NCBI GenBank assembly: GCA_043758755.1
Contig: JAYVMW010000016.1
Location: 124,001-188,000, forward strand
DNA length: 64,000 bases
Source: Solimicrobium sp043758755
GTDB taxonomy: Bacteria > Pseudomonadota > Gammaproteobacteria > Burkholderiales > Burkholderiaceae_D
Direction of reading: 5' to 3'
The notes beneath the pieces were generated by a model, which was not told the DNA's origin, searched no databases, and saw only the letters and a program-made list of their open reading frames with translations. The translations under genes were made by a program, and so were the position numbers. Below are positions 8,242 through 16,617 of the stretch, one piece after another; within the stretch, counting starts at the first letter, position 1, and each line of letters starts with the position of its first letter.

Positions 8242-9864
8242 ATGAGCGAGCTTTCCGACATCAGGGTATTACTGGTAGAACCGCATCAGGGGATGAGATC
8301 CAGTATCCACAACATGCTCAACCTGTGTGGTGTCACCAGAATTGAACACGGCATTTCTTCCGGCACGGCGCTAAATTTTATCAAAAATAAATATTTTGAT
8401 CTGATTCTGTGCGAGTACGACCTTGGCCCCGGCCAGGACGGACAGCAATTGCTGGAGGATATGCGCCACCACAAGCTGGCGCCTCTGACCACGATTTTTA
8501 TCATGGTGACAGGCGAGCGCAGTTATGAAAAAGTGGTCTCGGCGGCCGAACTGGCGCCGAACGATTACCTGCTCAAACCCTTTACACCGGATGATCTGCT
8601 GGAACGTGTCACCAGGGCGCTGAAAAAACGCAACCTGTTTATCAGCATTTATCACCTGATGGACGCCGGCGAATTTCAGAGTGCCATTGACGAGTGCCTG
8701 CAAAAGGAAGCCAGGCATCCGCGCGAAAAGGTCGATTTCATGCGCCTGCGCGCCGAAATGCACATCCTGCTCGGCGAACCGGATCAGGCAGAACCGATAT
8801 ACAAACAATTGTCAGAAATGCGCGCCGTTGCCTGGGCGCGACTGGGACTGGCACGCGCAATCCATTTGCAGGGCCGCTTCGCGGAAGCCGAAGAACTTCT
8901 CAAAGTATTGGTGGTCGAAAACGACAAATATATGGATGCCTATGACCTGCTGGCCAAGAACCATGAATTGCTCGGCGAGATGGAATCGGCCAAAGAGGTT
9001 CTGACCCAGGCGGTTGGCATTTCGCCACACGGCGTGCGCCGGTTGCGCAAACTCGGCGAGATTGCGCTGGCGACCGGTGACTTCACGGCCGCCGAAGCCA
9101 ATCTCAAAAAAGTGGTGAGCAAGGTCAAATTCTCTGAATTCAGGGACCCGGAAGATCACGTCAATCTGGTTAATGCGTTAGTCCAGAACGGCAACATCGA
9201 CCAGGCAAAGACCGTGATTCGCGAACTTGAAAAAACCATGCCTGACCAGCTGAAAACGCCGGCCTGCCGCGCCATCTCTGCGGCCTTCATTCACGCCAAA
9301 AACAATGATCCGCGTCTGAAGGAGGAACTCGCCAATGCGGTATTGGCCAGCAGGGAAAATATAGGGCTGTCGACCGCCATGAAACTGGGGTTGGCCAAAA
9401 ACTGTCTGGAAAGCGATATGCATGACGAAGCCAGTGAGGTCATGCTCGAAGTCATGCGCAACACCACCAATGAAAGTGAAATGCAGCACGCCGTGGGCGT
9501 GTTTGAAAGCGCCGGCCATGGTCATCTGGGAAAGAATCTGGCCGATCAGAGTCGCACGGAAGTCATGGAACTGGTGGCCGCCGGCGTGAAAAAAGCCAAG
9601 GCGGGCGACTTCATCGGCGCCGTGGAATTACTGGGCTCAGCTGTCAAACAGATGCCCAACAATCCGCAGATCGTCGCCAATGCGGCGCTGGCTTATCTGA
9701 AGTGCATAGAACATCATGGCTGGGAACACAAGATGGCACTGCAGGCACGTCGTCTGATCGAAGCGTCCTGCAAGCTCGATCCAACCAACCCGCGCAATGC
9801 CGCCTTACGCAAACTGTATGAAGATTTGCAGACCAAATATGGTGTAAGCAAAAGTGCAGGTTAA
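8242..9864 (+). CDS. receiver-like domain fused to TPR repeats
   Basis: 540 residues. Residues 1-130 fold as a response-regulator receiver (RVLLVEP, DLILCEYDLGPGQDG, MVTGERS, LLKPF), and the rest is a TPR solenoid (LGLARAIHLQGRFAEAEELLK, AYDLLAKNHELLGE). The usual phosphoacceptor Asp after the third strand aligns with Glu58, and the first acidic pair is reduced to Glu-Pro, while the switch Thr and the Lys of LKPF remain. It may be a pseudo-receiver, or Asp60 may substitute. It precedes an HDOD-GAF gene by 15 bp, and the two probably act in one signalling output. Confidence 0.85.
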   Translation: MSELSDIRVLLVEPHQGMRSSIHNMLNLCGVTRIEHGISSGTALNFIKNKYFDLILCEYDLGPGQDGQQLLEDMRHHKLAPLTTIFIMVTGERSYEKVVSAAELAPNDYLLKPFTPDDLLERVTRALKKRNLFISIYHLMDAGEFQSAIDECLQKEARHPREKVDFMRLRAEMHILLGEPDQAEPIYKQLSEMRAVAWARLGLARAIHLQGRFAEAEELLKVLVVENDKYMDAYDLLAKNHELLGEMESAKEVLTQAVGISPHGVRRLRKLGEIALATGDFTAAEANLKKVVSKVKFSEFRDPEDHVNLVNALVQNGNIDQAKTVIRELEKTMPDQLKTPACRAISAAFIHAKNNDPRLKEELANAVLASRENIGLSTAMKLGLAKNCLESDMHDEASEVMLEVMRNTTNESEMQHAVGVFESAGHGHLGKNLADQSRTEVMELVAAGVKKAKAGDFIGAVELLGSAVKQMPNNPQIVANAALAYLKCIEHHGWEHKMALQARRLIEASCKLDPTNPRNAALRKLYEDLQTKYGVSKSAG

Positions 9865-9879
9865 CCGGACCGAAACCGA

Positions 9880-11475
9880 ATGAATAAAACCACATCGCCG
9901 GCAATGCAGGAAAAGCAGGCGCGCGAGCGCCGCGACCGGCTGCTGCAGCAAATTAACAATGACAAACGCCTGCCGAGTCTGGGCATTGCCATTTCCGAAG
10001 TCGTGAAAATTACGTCAAGCGGTGAAGAATCGGTCAATCAGCTGGCCAAATTCATCCTGTCGGACGTCAGCCTGACCAAAGATGTATTAAATCTGGCCAA
10101 TTCGGTTTCGTATCGGAACTCACAGGGCACCAGCGTCACCACCATTTCCAAGGCGATCTTCATACTTGGTTTTGATGTAGTCAAAACCAGCGCTCTGTCG
10201 ATGCTGATGCTGGAGTGTTTCTCAGAAAAATACCAGGGCCTGTATTACGAACTGACCCATTCGCTGTGTGCAAGCATCGTGGCGCGTGAATGTGTCAATC
10301 GCAGCATGCACCAGGACGCGGAAGAAGCCAGTGTTTCGGCCCTGTTCAAAAATATTTCCCTGGTACTGATCGCCGCGCAGGACCCGCCGCTGTATGAAGC
10401 AATCATGAACCCGGTGCGGGAAGGCAAAGAGACACTGTATGCGTCTGCCATCGAACAGCTCGGCTGCAGTCTGCCGCATCTGGGCAGCCTGATTCTGCAG
10501 CAGTGGAATATGCCGGACAGTATTGTGCAGGCCGCCGGCATGCTGCCCATCGGTGACATCAAAAAAACCAGACAGCGCACGGAATGGATACGTCAGGTGG
10601 CCGCGTTCAGTTCCGATGCAGCCGAGGTGGTAATGAAAAATGCCCAGTTCAGTATACCGGCCAGGCATGAAATCAATTTTGAAAATGAAAAATACACCAA
10701 AGAGTTGATGCAAAAATATGGTGCCGCGCTGGAACTGGATGCCAAAATTCTGGCCGGCTGGCTCAACCGGGCCGTTCACGAAACCGGTGAGCTGATCCAT
10801 AAAATGGGCGTGCGACTGACAGACTCCGGTTCAGCTACCCATAACCGGCCGGCTGAACTGAGCACGGAAGATGCCCTGCAGTCGCTCGACAGTATTCTGA
10901 TGATTGCCGACAGCGTTCCCGCCGTCCAGACGGCATACCCCAGCGGAAAACCGCATAATGCGCGCGAACTGTTGCTGGCCGGCCTGATGGAAGTCACGCA
11001 ATCCATTGCCAGCGGTAAATTTCAGCTCAACAATCTGGTTCTGCAATTACTGGAAATTCTGCATGGCAGTCTTGGCTTCCAGTTTGTCACTGCCAGTCTC
11101 AGGGATGCCAAAACCGACCAGTATATTGCGCGCATATCGCTGGGCCAGGACTGGAACAAAAAACAGAAAAATTTCTGCTTTCCTGCCAAGGATGCGGTGG
11201 ACCTGTTTCATCTGGCATTGAAAAACAATGTCGATCTGATGATAGGCGAAACCGGCAGCCCGAAAATGCAGGCGCTGCGGCCCGAATGGCATCGGACTCA
11301 CTTTGCCGACGTAAAAAGCCTGATGATCTTGCCCCTGATCGTCAATGGCAAACCGATAGGTCTGATTTATGCCGATCGCAACTGTGAAGCGCCGGAAGGC
11401 GTGCCGGCCGATGAAACCGGATTGATCAAGACCATGAAAGGTCAGTTAATCACCGCCATGAGCAAATCGGCCTGA
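9880..11475 (+). CDS. HDOD domain protein with C-terminal GAF-like domain
   Basis: 531 residues. The HDOD domain is at about 25-230 (DKRLPSLGIAISEVVKI, SDVSLTKDVLNLANS, AIFILGFDVVKTSALSML). A middle region follows, then a GAF-like domain at about 370-525 ending LMILPLIVNGKPIGLIYADR. HDOD proteins lack the HD metal ligands and serve as signalling scaffolds. It is read with the receiver-TPR gene and converges on hemB with only 4 bp between stops. Confidence 0.88.
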   Translation: MNKTTSPAMQEKQARERRDRLLQQINNDKRLPSLGIAISEVVKITSSGEESVNQLAKFILSDVSLTKDVLNLANSVSYRNSQGTSVTTISKAIFILGFDVVKTSALSMLMLECFSEKYQGLYYELTHSLCASIVARECVNRSMHQDAEEASVSALFKNISLVLIAAQDPPLYEAIMNPVREGKETLYASAIEQLGCSLPHLGSLILQQWNMPDSIVQAAGMLPIGDIKKTRQRTEWIRQVAAFSSDAAEVVMKNAQFSIPARHEINFENEKYTKELMQKYGAALELDAKILAGWLNRAVHETGELIHKMGVRLTDSGSATHNRPAELSTEDALQSLDSILMIADSVPAVQTAYPSGKPHNARELLLAGLMEVTQSIASGKFQLNNLVLQLLEILHGSLGFQFVTASLRDAKTDQYIARISLGQDWNKKQKNFCFPAKDAVDLFHLALKNNVDLMIGETGSPKMQALRPEWHRTHFADVKSLMILPLIVNGKPIGLIYADRNCEAPEGVPADETGLIKTMKGQLITAMSKSA

Positions 11476-11479
11476 CAGA

Positions 11480-12496
11480 TCAGCTGCCGTGTTTCAGCAA
11501 CCGCGCAATGTCGCGCGCAAAGTAGGTCAGCACGCCGTCAGCACCGGCCCGTTTGAATGACATCATCGCTTCCATCATGGCCTTGTTGTGATCCAGCCAG
11601 CCGTTTTGCGCCGCAGCCTTGATCATGGCGTATTCACCGCTGACCTGATACGCAAAAGTCGGAACCTTGAATTCATCCTTGACGCGGCGCACCACGTCCA
11701 GATATGGCATTCCGGGTTTCACCATCACCATGTCGGCACCTTCGGCAATATCCAGCGCCACTTCGCGCAGGGCTTCATTGCTGTTGGCCGGATCCATCTG
11801 ATACGTTGCCTTGTTGCTTTTACCCAAATTGCCGGCCGAACCTACTGCATCCCGGAACGGACCGTAAAAAGCCGATGCATATTTGGCCGAATACGCCATG
11901 ATCCGGGTGTGGATAAAGTGATGGGCTTCGAGCGCGTTGCGGATCGCGCCGATCCGTCCGTCCATCATGTCGGACGGAGCAACTACATCCACCCCGGCTT
12001 TGGCATGATTTAACGCCTGACGAACCAGCATGGCGCAGGTTTCATCGTTCAATACATAACCTTCGGCATCAATCAGACCATCCTGACCATGGCTGGTATA
12101 CGGGTCCAAAGCGATGTCAGTGAGTACTCCCAATTCGGGAAAGTGTTTCTTTAACTCACGCACGGCACGAGGAACCAAGCCATCTGGATTGGTTGCTTCG
12201 ATGCCGTCCGGGGTTTTCAGGTTGGGATTAATGACTGGAAACAGGGCAATGACGGGAATGCCGAGCGCCACGCAATCTTCAGCGACAGACAGCAGAATAT
12301 CCACCGAAATGCGCTCCACACCTGGCATGGAAGCAACTTTTTCGCGCTGACCGATGCCTTCAAGAATGAATACCGGATAAATCAGGTCCGAAGCCGTGAC
12401 GGTATTTTCCCGCATCAGGGCCCGGGAAAAGACATCTTTGCGCATGCGGCGCAGGCGAGTTGCCGGAAAATGGGCTGAATTTTGTAAATTAATCAT
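11480..12496 (-). CDS. hemB: delta-aminolevulinic acid dehydratase (porphobilinogen synthase)
   Basis: 338 residues, full length. It condenses two 5-aminolevulinate molecules in haem biosynthesis. Active-site segments are visible: the Schiff-base lysine in MVMVKPGMPYLD, the second lysine in YSAKYASAFYGPFRDA, and the substrate/metal segment VVAPSDMMDGRIGAIR. It is divergent from the candidate small RNA upstream. Confidence 0.97.
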   Translation of the reverse strand: MINLQNSAHFPATRLRRMRKDVFSRALMRENTVTASDLIYPVFILEGIGQREKVASMPGVERISVDILLSVAEDCVALGIPVIALFPVINPNLKTPDGIEATNPDGLVPRAVRELKKHFPELGVLTDIALDPYTSHGQDGLIDAEGYVLNDETCAMLVRQALNHAKAGVDVVAPSDMMDGRIGAIRNALEAHHFIHTRIMAYSAKYASAFYGPFRDAVGSAGNLGKSNKATYQMDPANSNEALREVALDIAEGADMVMVKPGMPYLDVVRRVKDEFKVPTFAYQVSGEYAMIKAAAQNGWLDHNKAMMEAMMSFKRAGADGVLTYFARDIARLLKHGS

Positions 12497-12513
12497 TTTT
12501 AATGAAAATATTG

Positions 12514-12541
12514 GGAACTTATTTAAAAAACCACACTCTTA
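12514..12541 (+). promoter_or_regulatory. RpoE/AlgU-type promoter for the small RNA
   Basis: GGAACTT at 12514-12520, 16 bp of spacer, then TCTTA at 12537-12541. This is close to the extracytoplasmic stress sigma consensus (GGAACTT, about 16 bp, TCnnA). The expected start of transcription is about 12547-12549, at the first base pairs of the 5' hairpin of the RNA. No plus-strand protein gene follows before the terminator, so the promoter must serve a short non-coding transcript. Confidence 0.55.
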
Positions 12542-12546
12542 TTAAC

Positions 12547-12634
12547 GGGTAATCTGTTACCCCCTGCTTCACTTCCCTGAGCGGGCACCTTTGTGGTGTT
12601 GAACCCAGTGCATTATGCACTGGGTCTTTTTTTT
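12547..12634 (+). ncRNA. candidate small RNA at the hemB-engB junction (Spot 42/ErsA-like position)
   Basis: About 88 nt lying between two minus-strand genes. The order is a 5' hairpin (GGGTAA-TCTG-TTACCC, 12547-12562), a C/U-rich unpaired stretch containing CTTCACTTCCCTGA, a small hairpin CACC-TTTGT-GGTG (12586-12598), and a strong terminator (12603-12625 plus eight T). The C/U-rich stretch could pair with Shine-Dalgarno regions. In Pseudomonas, ErsA lies beside engB near cytochrome c4 and is driven by AlgU; here too the neighbours are engB and cytochrome c4 and the promoter is RpoE-like. The gene is inferred from signals and synteny, not recognised by sequence identity. Confidence 0.55.
12603..12634 (+). 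terminator. rho-independent terminator of the candidate small RNA
   Basis: Arms ACCCAGTGCAT (12603-12613) and ATGCACTGGGT (12615-12625) are perfectly complementary (the real loop will use some inner pairs), followed by C and eight T on the plus strand. The minus-strand side lacks a comparable T tract, so the plus orientation is the main one. The T tract overlaps the stop codon of engB. Confidence 0.85.
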
Positions 12635-13331
12635 ACGGATGAGCTGGATCAACTTCCTGTTCAGAAACAACGTCCAAACCCAACAACTGCTGAATCTTTG
12701 CATCAGCCTCTTCAAGTCCCACCCGTTTCAATGCAGAAAAAAGTTGCACCGTGTAGGGGAATGGTTTTCCTTCGGCATCAACATAACTGGCCAGTACCGA
12801 CTGGGTTTGCCGCAAGGCATTGGTGGAGTCATTCCGGTTTAACTTGTCAGCCTTCGAAAGTAGGCAATGTATCGGCCGGCCGGTAGGTGCAAACCATTCG
12901 AGCATCTGCTTGTCGAGGTCAGTAAACGGACGGCGCGCATCCATGATCAGTACCAGTGCGCTGAGCTGTTCTCGTGTTTTTACGTAATCGCCCAGCAATT
13001 CATTCCAGTGATTTTTTGCCGCGCCTGGCACTTCGGCGTAGCCATAACCGGGTAAATCTACCAGCAGTGCGCGGATTTCATCGATTTTGGTGGGATCCTT
13101 GCGATGCTGGGCAACATGCGCACCGCCGATGGAAAAGTAATTGATATGTTGGGTGCGCCCGGGTGTCTTGGAGGCAAAGGCCAGTTTTTTCTGATTGCAG
13201 ATGGTATTGATTGCAGTGGATTTTCCAGCGTTGGAGCGTCCTGCAAAGGCCAGTTCGGGAACTTGCAGATCAGGCAAGTTACGCAGGTGGTTGACGGTAG
13301 TGAAAAAGCGGGCTTGCCAGAGAATGGACAT
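12633..13331 (-). CDS. engB: ribosome biogenesis GTP-binding protein EngB/YsxC
   Basis: 232 residues with the GTPase motifs in order: G1 AGRSNAGKST, G3 DLPGYGYAEV and G4 LLSKADKLN. It helps assemble the large ribosomal subunit. Divergent from cytochrome c4, with a 180-bp spacer. Family members are about 200-220 residues; the small excess here is a C-terminal tail. Confidence 0.96.
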   Translation of the reverse strand: MSILWQARFFTTVNHLRNLPDLQVPELAFAGRSNAGKSTAINTICNQKKLAFASKTPGRTQHINYFSIGGAHVAQHRKDPTKIDEIRALLVDLPGYGYAEVPGAAKNHWNELLGDYVKTREQLSALVLIMDARRPFTDLDKQMLEWFAPTGRPIHCLLSKADKLNRNDSTNALRQTQSVLASYVDAEGKPFPYTVQLFSALKRVGLEEADAKIQQLLGLDVVSEQEVDPAHP

Positions 13332-13511
13332 ATAGGTACCGAAAAATGCAACAAAAAGGAAGGAAAGCTATTGTACAATACCGGGCTATTGATGTTGTTT
13401 CCCTGTGCCAAGTTTTCCAGCAGTTAATATACTCTTTAACTTGATTATTCACTGGCAATCTTCCGGCATTATCCTAAACTTCGCTATTAAATTGTCTTTC
13501 AAGGTGCATGA

Positions 13512-14168
13512 ATGAACCAAAAATCTTTTCTGAAATCCATTTTCGTTGCCATGCTGGCGCTTTCAACACTGGCCTATGCCAATGAAGAAAAGGCAGCTGC
13601 GGCAAAAGCAGATCCAGTAAAAGGTGAGGCACTTTTCACTAATGGCGATGCAGGACGCAGCATTATTGCCTGCGTATCATGCCACGGTGCGGCCGGCAAC
13701 TCGACTATTTCCCAAAATCCAAAACTTGCCGGTCAGCACGCAGCGTATCTGGCTAAACAATTGGGCAATTTCGGTGAAGCGTCACGCAACAATCCAGTCA
13801 TGACCGCCATGGCCAAGGCATTGACTCCGGAAGACATCAAAAACGTGACCGCTTATCTGAGTGTGCAGATCGACAAACCTGGTGCGGCCAAAGACAAAAA
13901 TCTGGTTGAACTGGGCAAAAAAATCTATCGCGGCGGCATCGCTGGCATTAACGTACCAGCCTGTGCCGGTTGCCACGGTCCAAACGGCGCCGGCATTCCT
14001 GCCCTGTTCCCACGTCTTGCGGCTCAACATCAGGATTACACCATCGCGCAGTTGACCAACTTCCGCACCGGCGTGCGTTCCAACAGCCCGGAAATGAAAG
14101 CCATTGCTGCGCGTATGTCTGATGATGAAATGAAGGCAGTCGCTGATTACATCGCCGGTCTGCAATAA
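13512..14168 (+). CDS. dihaem cytochrome c4
   Basis: 218 residues. A signal peptide (about 1-23, ending LAYA) sends it to the periplasm. Two CxxCH haem sites, CVSCH in the first half and CAGCH in the second, and distal Met regions (NPVMTAMAK, NSPEMKAIA) give the two-domain c4 layout. It passes electrons to terminal oxidases. The neighbour engB is the conserved partner of this gene in many proteobacteria. Confidence 0.94.
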   Translation: MNQKSFLKSIFVAMLALSTLAYANEEKAAAAKADPVKGEALFTNGDAGRSIIACVSCHGAAGNSTISQNPKLAGQHAAYLAKQLGNFGEASRNNPVMTAMAKALTPEDIKNVTAYLSVQIDKPGAAKDKNLVELGKKIYRGGIAGINVPACAGCHGPNGAGIPALFPRLAAQHQDYTIAQLTNFRTGVRSNSPEMKAIAARMSDDEMKAVADYIAGLQ

Positions 14169-14188
14169 CAGTTTTCAGAAATTCTCTC

Positions 14189-14219
14189 AAAAAAGGGTGG
14201 CGCGTAGCTGCCCTTTTTT
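14189..14219 (+). terminator. rho-independent terminator after cytochrome c4
   Basis: AAAAAAGGG ... CCCTTTTTT with a GC-rich interior, 20 bp after the cytochrome stop. The A and T tracts make it usable in both directions, so it could also end the transporter transcript coming from the other side, whose stop is at 14249. Confidence 0.8.
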
Positions 14220-14248
14220 ATTTTCCTGAGATCCTGTGCCATTGTCCA

Positions 14249-15715
14249 TTACGCCTGCTTGCGCACTTCCTCATCCCTGATGAGTTTTTTCAGATACGGA
14301 ATCATCAGTGCCAGCACCACACCGACGGCCACCGTACTCCAGCCCAGCTCGGAGAACAGATGGGAATAATCAGCGTTGGTGGACAGTGCCGCGCCCTGCG
14401 ACGGCTCAGGAACCATTCCGGAAAAGTCACCCGAAAACAGCGAAGCCAGACCCGTTACCAGCATCCAGCTGCCCATCATAATGCCCTGGTACTGGCGTGG
14501 TGCCAGACGACCGATCATGGCGTAGCCAACCGGTGAAATCAGCAGTTCACCAACGCTTTGCAAGATGTAGCTTAAAAACAGCCAGAAAAACGGGCTCATG
14601 CCCTTGTCATCAGCCAGAGCAATCCCGACCGGCAGGGCCAGAAAACCCAGTCCCATCAGTACCAGCGCAGCGGCAAACTGTTTCGGCACATCGATCTGCC
14701 AGCCTTTGGCGCGCAACCGCATGAACCAGGCCGACATCAGCGGGCCGCCGAACACAATGACCACAGTGTTGATGTTCTGTATCCACTGCGGTGCCACTCG
14801 CACACCCCAGACCATCAGATCGACATTATTCACGGCAAACAGTTGCAGACCACTGGGCGCCATCTGATACAGCGACCAGAACAACAGCGAACATAACGTG
14901 AAAATCAGGTACGCCTTCATATTGTTTTTTTCACGCTGGTCTTTATGACTGACTGTCAGGTAGATCAGAGTCAGGGCAACGATGAGGCAAATCAGTTTCA
15001 CCAGATTCTCGGTGCCATCCCATTGCAGTAACACCCAGACCAGCGGTACCAGCCCGATCAGTATCGCCGCACCCACCACAAAGCGCTTCCTGAATTGCTG
15101 CACCGTGGCACCCAGCAGCGTGGTGTTCAGATCAATCAGGGACTTCCAGTTCAGCAGTGCCAGCACGATGGCCAGCACATTGCCGATGGTGGCAAAAATG
15201 AACAGGCTGGTGTAATTTTCAGTGAGCTGGTAATGTCCCGCGGCATAAAAACCGGCAAAAAATCCCACGTTCATGCCGGCGTAGTTCCACAGAAATGCGC
15301 CTTCCCGACGGATGTCTTCCGGCGCAAAACGCTGCGTGAGCATCATGTTGATGCAGGTGACATTCAGACCACTGCCGGTCAGAAAGAACGCCAGCCCCCA
15401 ATACAGTAATTCGACCGAGCCACAGGCAATACTGGCACAGCCAATCACCTGCAGGATCATGCCGCCGATGAACAGGTTGCGGTAACTTAAAAACCGGCCG
15501 CCCAGATAGCCGCCGAATAAATGCAGACCATAATTGAACGCGCCAAAAATGCCCATGATGGCGGTAGCTTTTTCGGTGGAAAAGTTCAGGTGGCGGGCAT
15601 ACAGCACCAGGGTCGAATACAGCACGGCAAAACTCAGCGTGGAAAACATCTGAATAAAAAAGACGGCTGAAACGCCGCTGGGCATCTGCGCCAGTTTTTC
15701 CTTGAGGGATTTCAA
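14249..15715 (-). CDS. POT/PTR family proton-dependent oligopeptide transporter
   Basis: 488 residues with about twelve to fourteen membrane segments. POT-like parts include GIFGAFNYGLHLFGGYLGGR and the late SVGELLISPVGYAMIGRLAPRQYQGIMMG, the PTR2 signature region in helix 10. The ExxER motif normally present in helix 1 is not visible; the equivalent stretch reads FFIQMFSTLSFAVLYS. The proton-coupling residues may therefore differ, as in a divergent clade. Monocistronic by appearance, with an Fnr-like box upstream. Confidence 0.88.
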   Translation of the reverse strand: MKSLKEKLAQMPSGVSAVFFIQMFSTLSFAVLYSTLVLYARHLNFSTEKATAIMGIFGAFNYGLHLFGGYLGGRFLSYRNLFIGGMILQVIGCASIACGSVELLYWGLAFFLTGSGLNVTCINMMLTQRFAPEDIRREGAFLWNYAGMNVGFFAGFYAAGHYQLTENYTSLFIFATIGNVLAIVLALLNWKSLIDLNTTLLGATVQQFRKRFVVGAAILIGLVPLVWVLLQWDGTENLVKLICLIVALTLIYLTVSHKDQREKNNMKAYLIFTLCSLLFWSLYQMAPSGLQLFAVNNVDLMVWGVRVAPQWIQNINTVVIVFGGPLMSAWFMRLRAKGWQIDVPKQFAAALVLMGLGFLALPVGIALADDKGMSPFFWLFLSYILQSVGELLISPVGYAMIGRLAPRQYQGIMMGSWMLVTGLASLFSGDFSGMVPEPSQGAALSTNADYSHLFSELGWSTVAVGVVLALMIPYLKKLIRDEEVRKQA

Positions 15716-15818
15716 AAGGGGTCTCCTTGATTTGGATTTTAATAAGTCAGCTTCGTGGGCCGATATTTTCTTGTGCGCAATTATCCCGAAAAAGGACCTG
15801 CACAGCTACCAATTCATG

Positions 15819-15832
15819 GTGATTTGAATCAA
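15819..15832 (-). promoter_or_regulatory. possible Fnr/Anr box
   Basis: GTGAT-TTGA-ATCAA differs from the Fnr consensus TTGAT-N4-ATCAA at one base. It lies about 110 bp upstream of the POT transporter start. A single imperfect box is weak evidence, and the -10/-35 elements are not clear. Confidence 0.3.
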
Positions 15833-15876
15833 AGAGACGTGATTTGAGTGTTTACCAGTTAATAAAGTGGTGGTGA

Positions 15877-16617
15877 TCATGCCGGTTTGCAAACATGCAA
15901 ATCCTGGGACGGAAATTCGGTTTTCAATTTAACAAGGCCGGTGTGTTCCGGATCGCTGACATTTTTGAAAACAAAATTGAATTTATTGGTTTCAACCACA
16001 TGCGTTCCCAGTTTGGCGCTGTGCACGCCTTTTCCAACCAGCGTGGCAAGCAACTGTTTGGCCGCCTCTTCCGATTTGAACACCCCCAATGAAATGCCCC
16101 AACGCATTGAAGACTGGTCCTGAATGATGAAAAAGTCATGCACGCCCAGATGGTTCAATTCCAGTGCTTTTTTATCAGCCGCATCCTTGCTGCCCAGCGG
16201 CGGGATGAAGACCATGGTGGTCGAGGTATCCAGTACGTTCAGGCGCGACTGGCGGTTGCCGAACGCCAGCGCCTTCAGGCGTGCCTCAACCTTGTTCAAC
16301 TCCGTATTGGCAAACACACCCCACTCCAGACAGGCAAAGGTTTCAGGTTTGGCTGCGACTGCCGGTATGGCGATCGAAGATGCCGCTGCAGAGGCTGTGA
16401 CCTGAGCAGCAACCGGTACAGATGCCGGCGCGTCCAGTTTGACTTCCGGCGCATTGGCCACCTCAGCAGAAATCAGTTTTAAATTTTCAGGTGAAATTTG
16501 CTGACTCAGGCGCTGCGGCTGATGCGGCTCATCGAGCGGATTGGCCACGTACCCTCGGGACAACGCAAACAGCAGCGCATTGGCTATCAACAAACAAAAG
16601 AAAATGAATTTCGTCAT
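15877..16617 (-). CDS. SPOR domain protein
   Basis: 246 residues. One N-terminal membrane helix (about 4-22), an Ala/Pro/Val-rich linker to about residue 95, and a C-terminal sporulation-related repeat domain (ACLEWGVFANTELNKVEARL, RWGISLGVFKSEEAAKQLLATL) expected to bind denuded peptidoglycan. The start overlaps the coaX stop by 4 bp, so it is translated with coaX and birA. Role in division or wall binding is inferred. Confidence 0.82.
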   Translation of the reverse strand: MTKFIFFCLLIANALLFALSRGYVANPLDEPHQPQRLSQQISPENLKLISAEVANAPEVKLDAPASVPVAAQVTASAAASSIAIPAVAAKPETFACLEWGVFANTELNKVEARLKALAFGNRQSRLNVLDTSTTMVFIPPLGSKDAADKKALELNHLGVHDFFIIQDQSSMRWGISLGVFKSEEAAKQLLATLVGKGVHSAKLGTHVVETNKFNFVFKNVSDPEHTGLVKLKTEFPSQDLHVCKPA

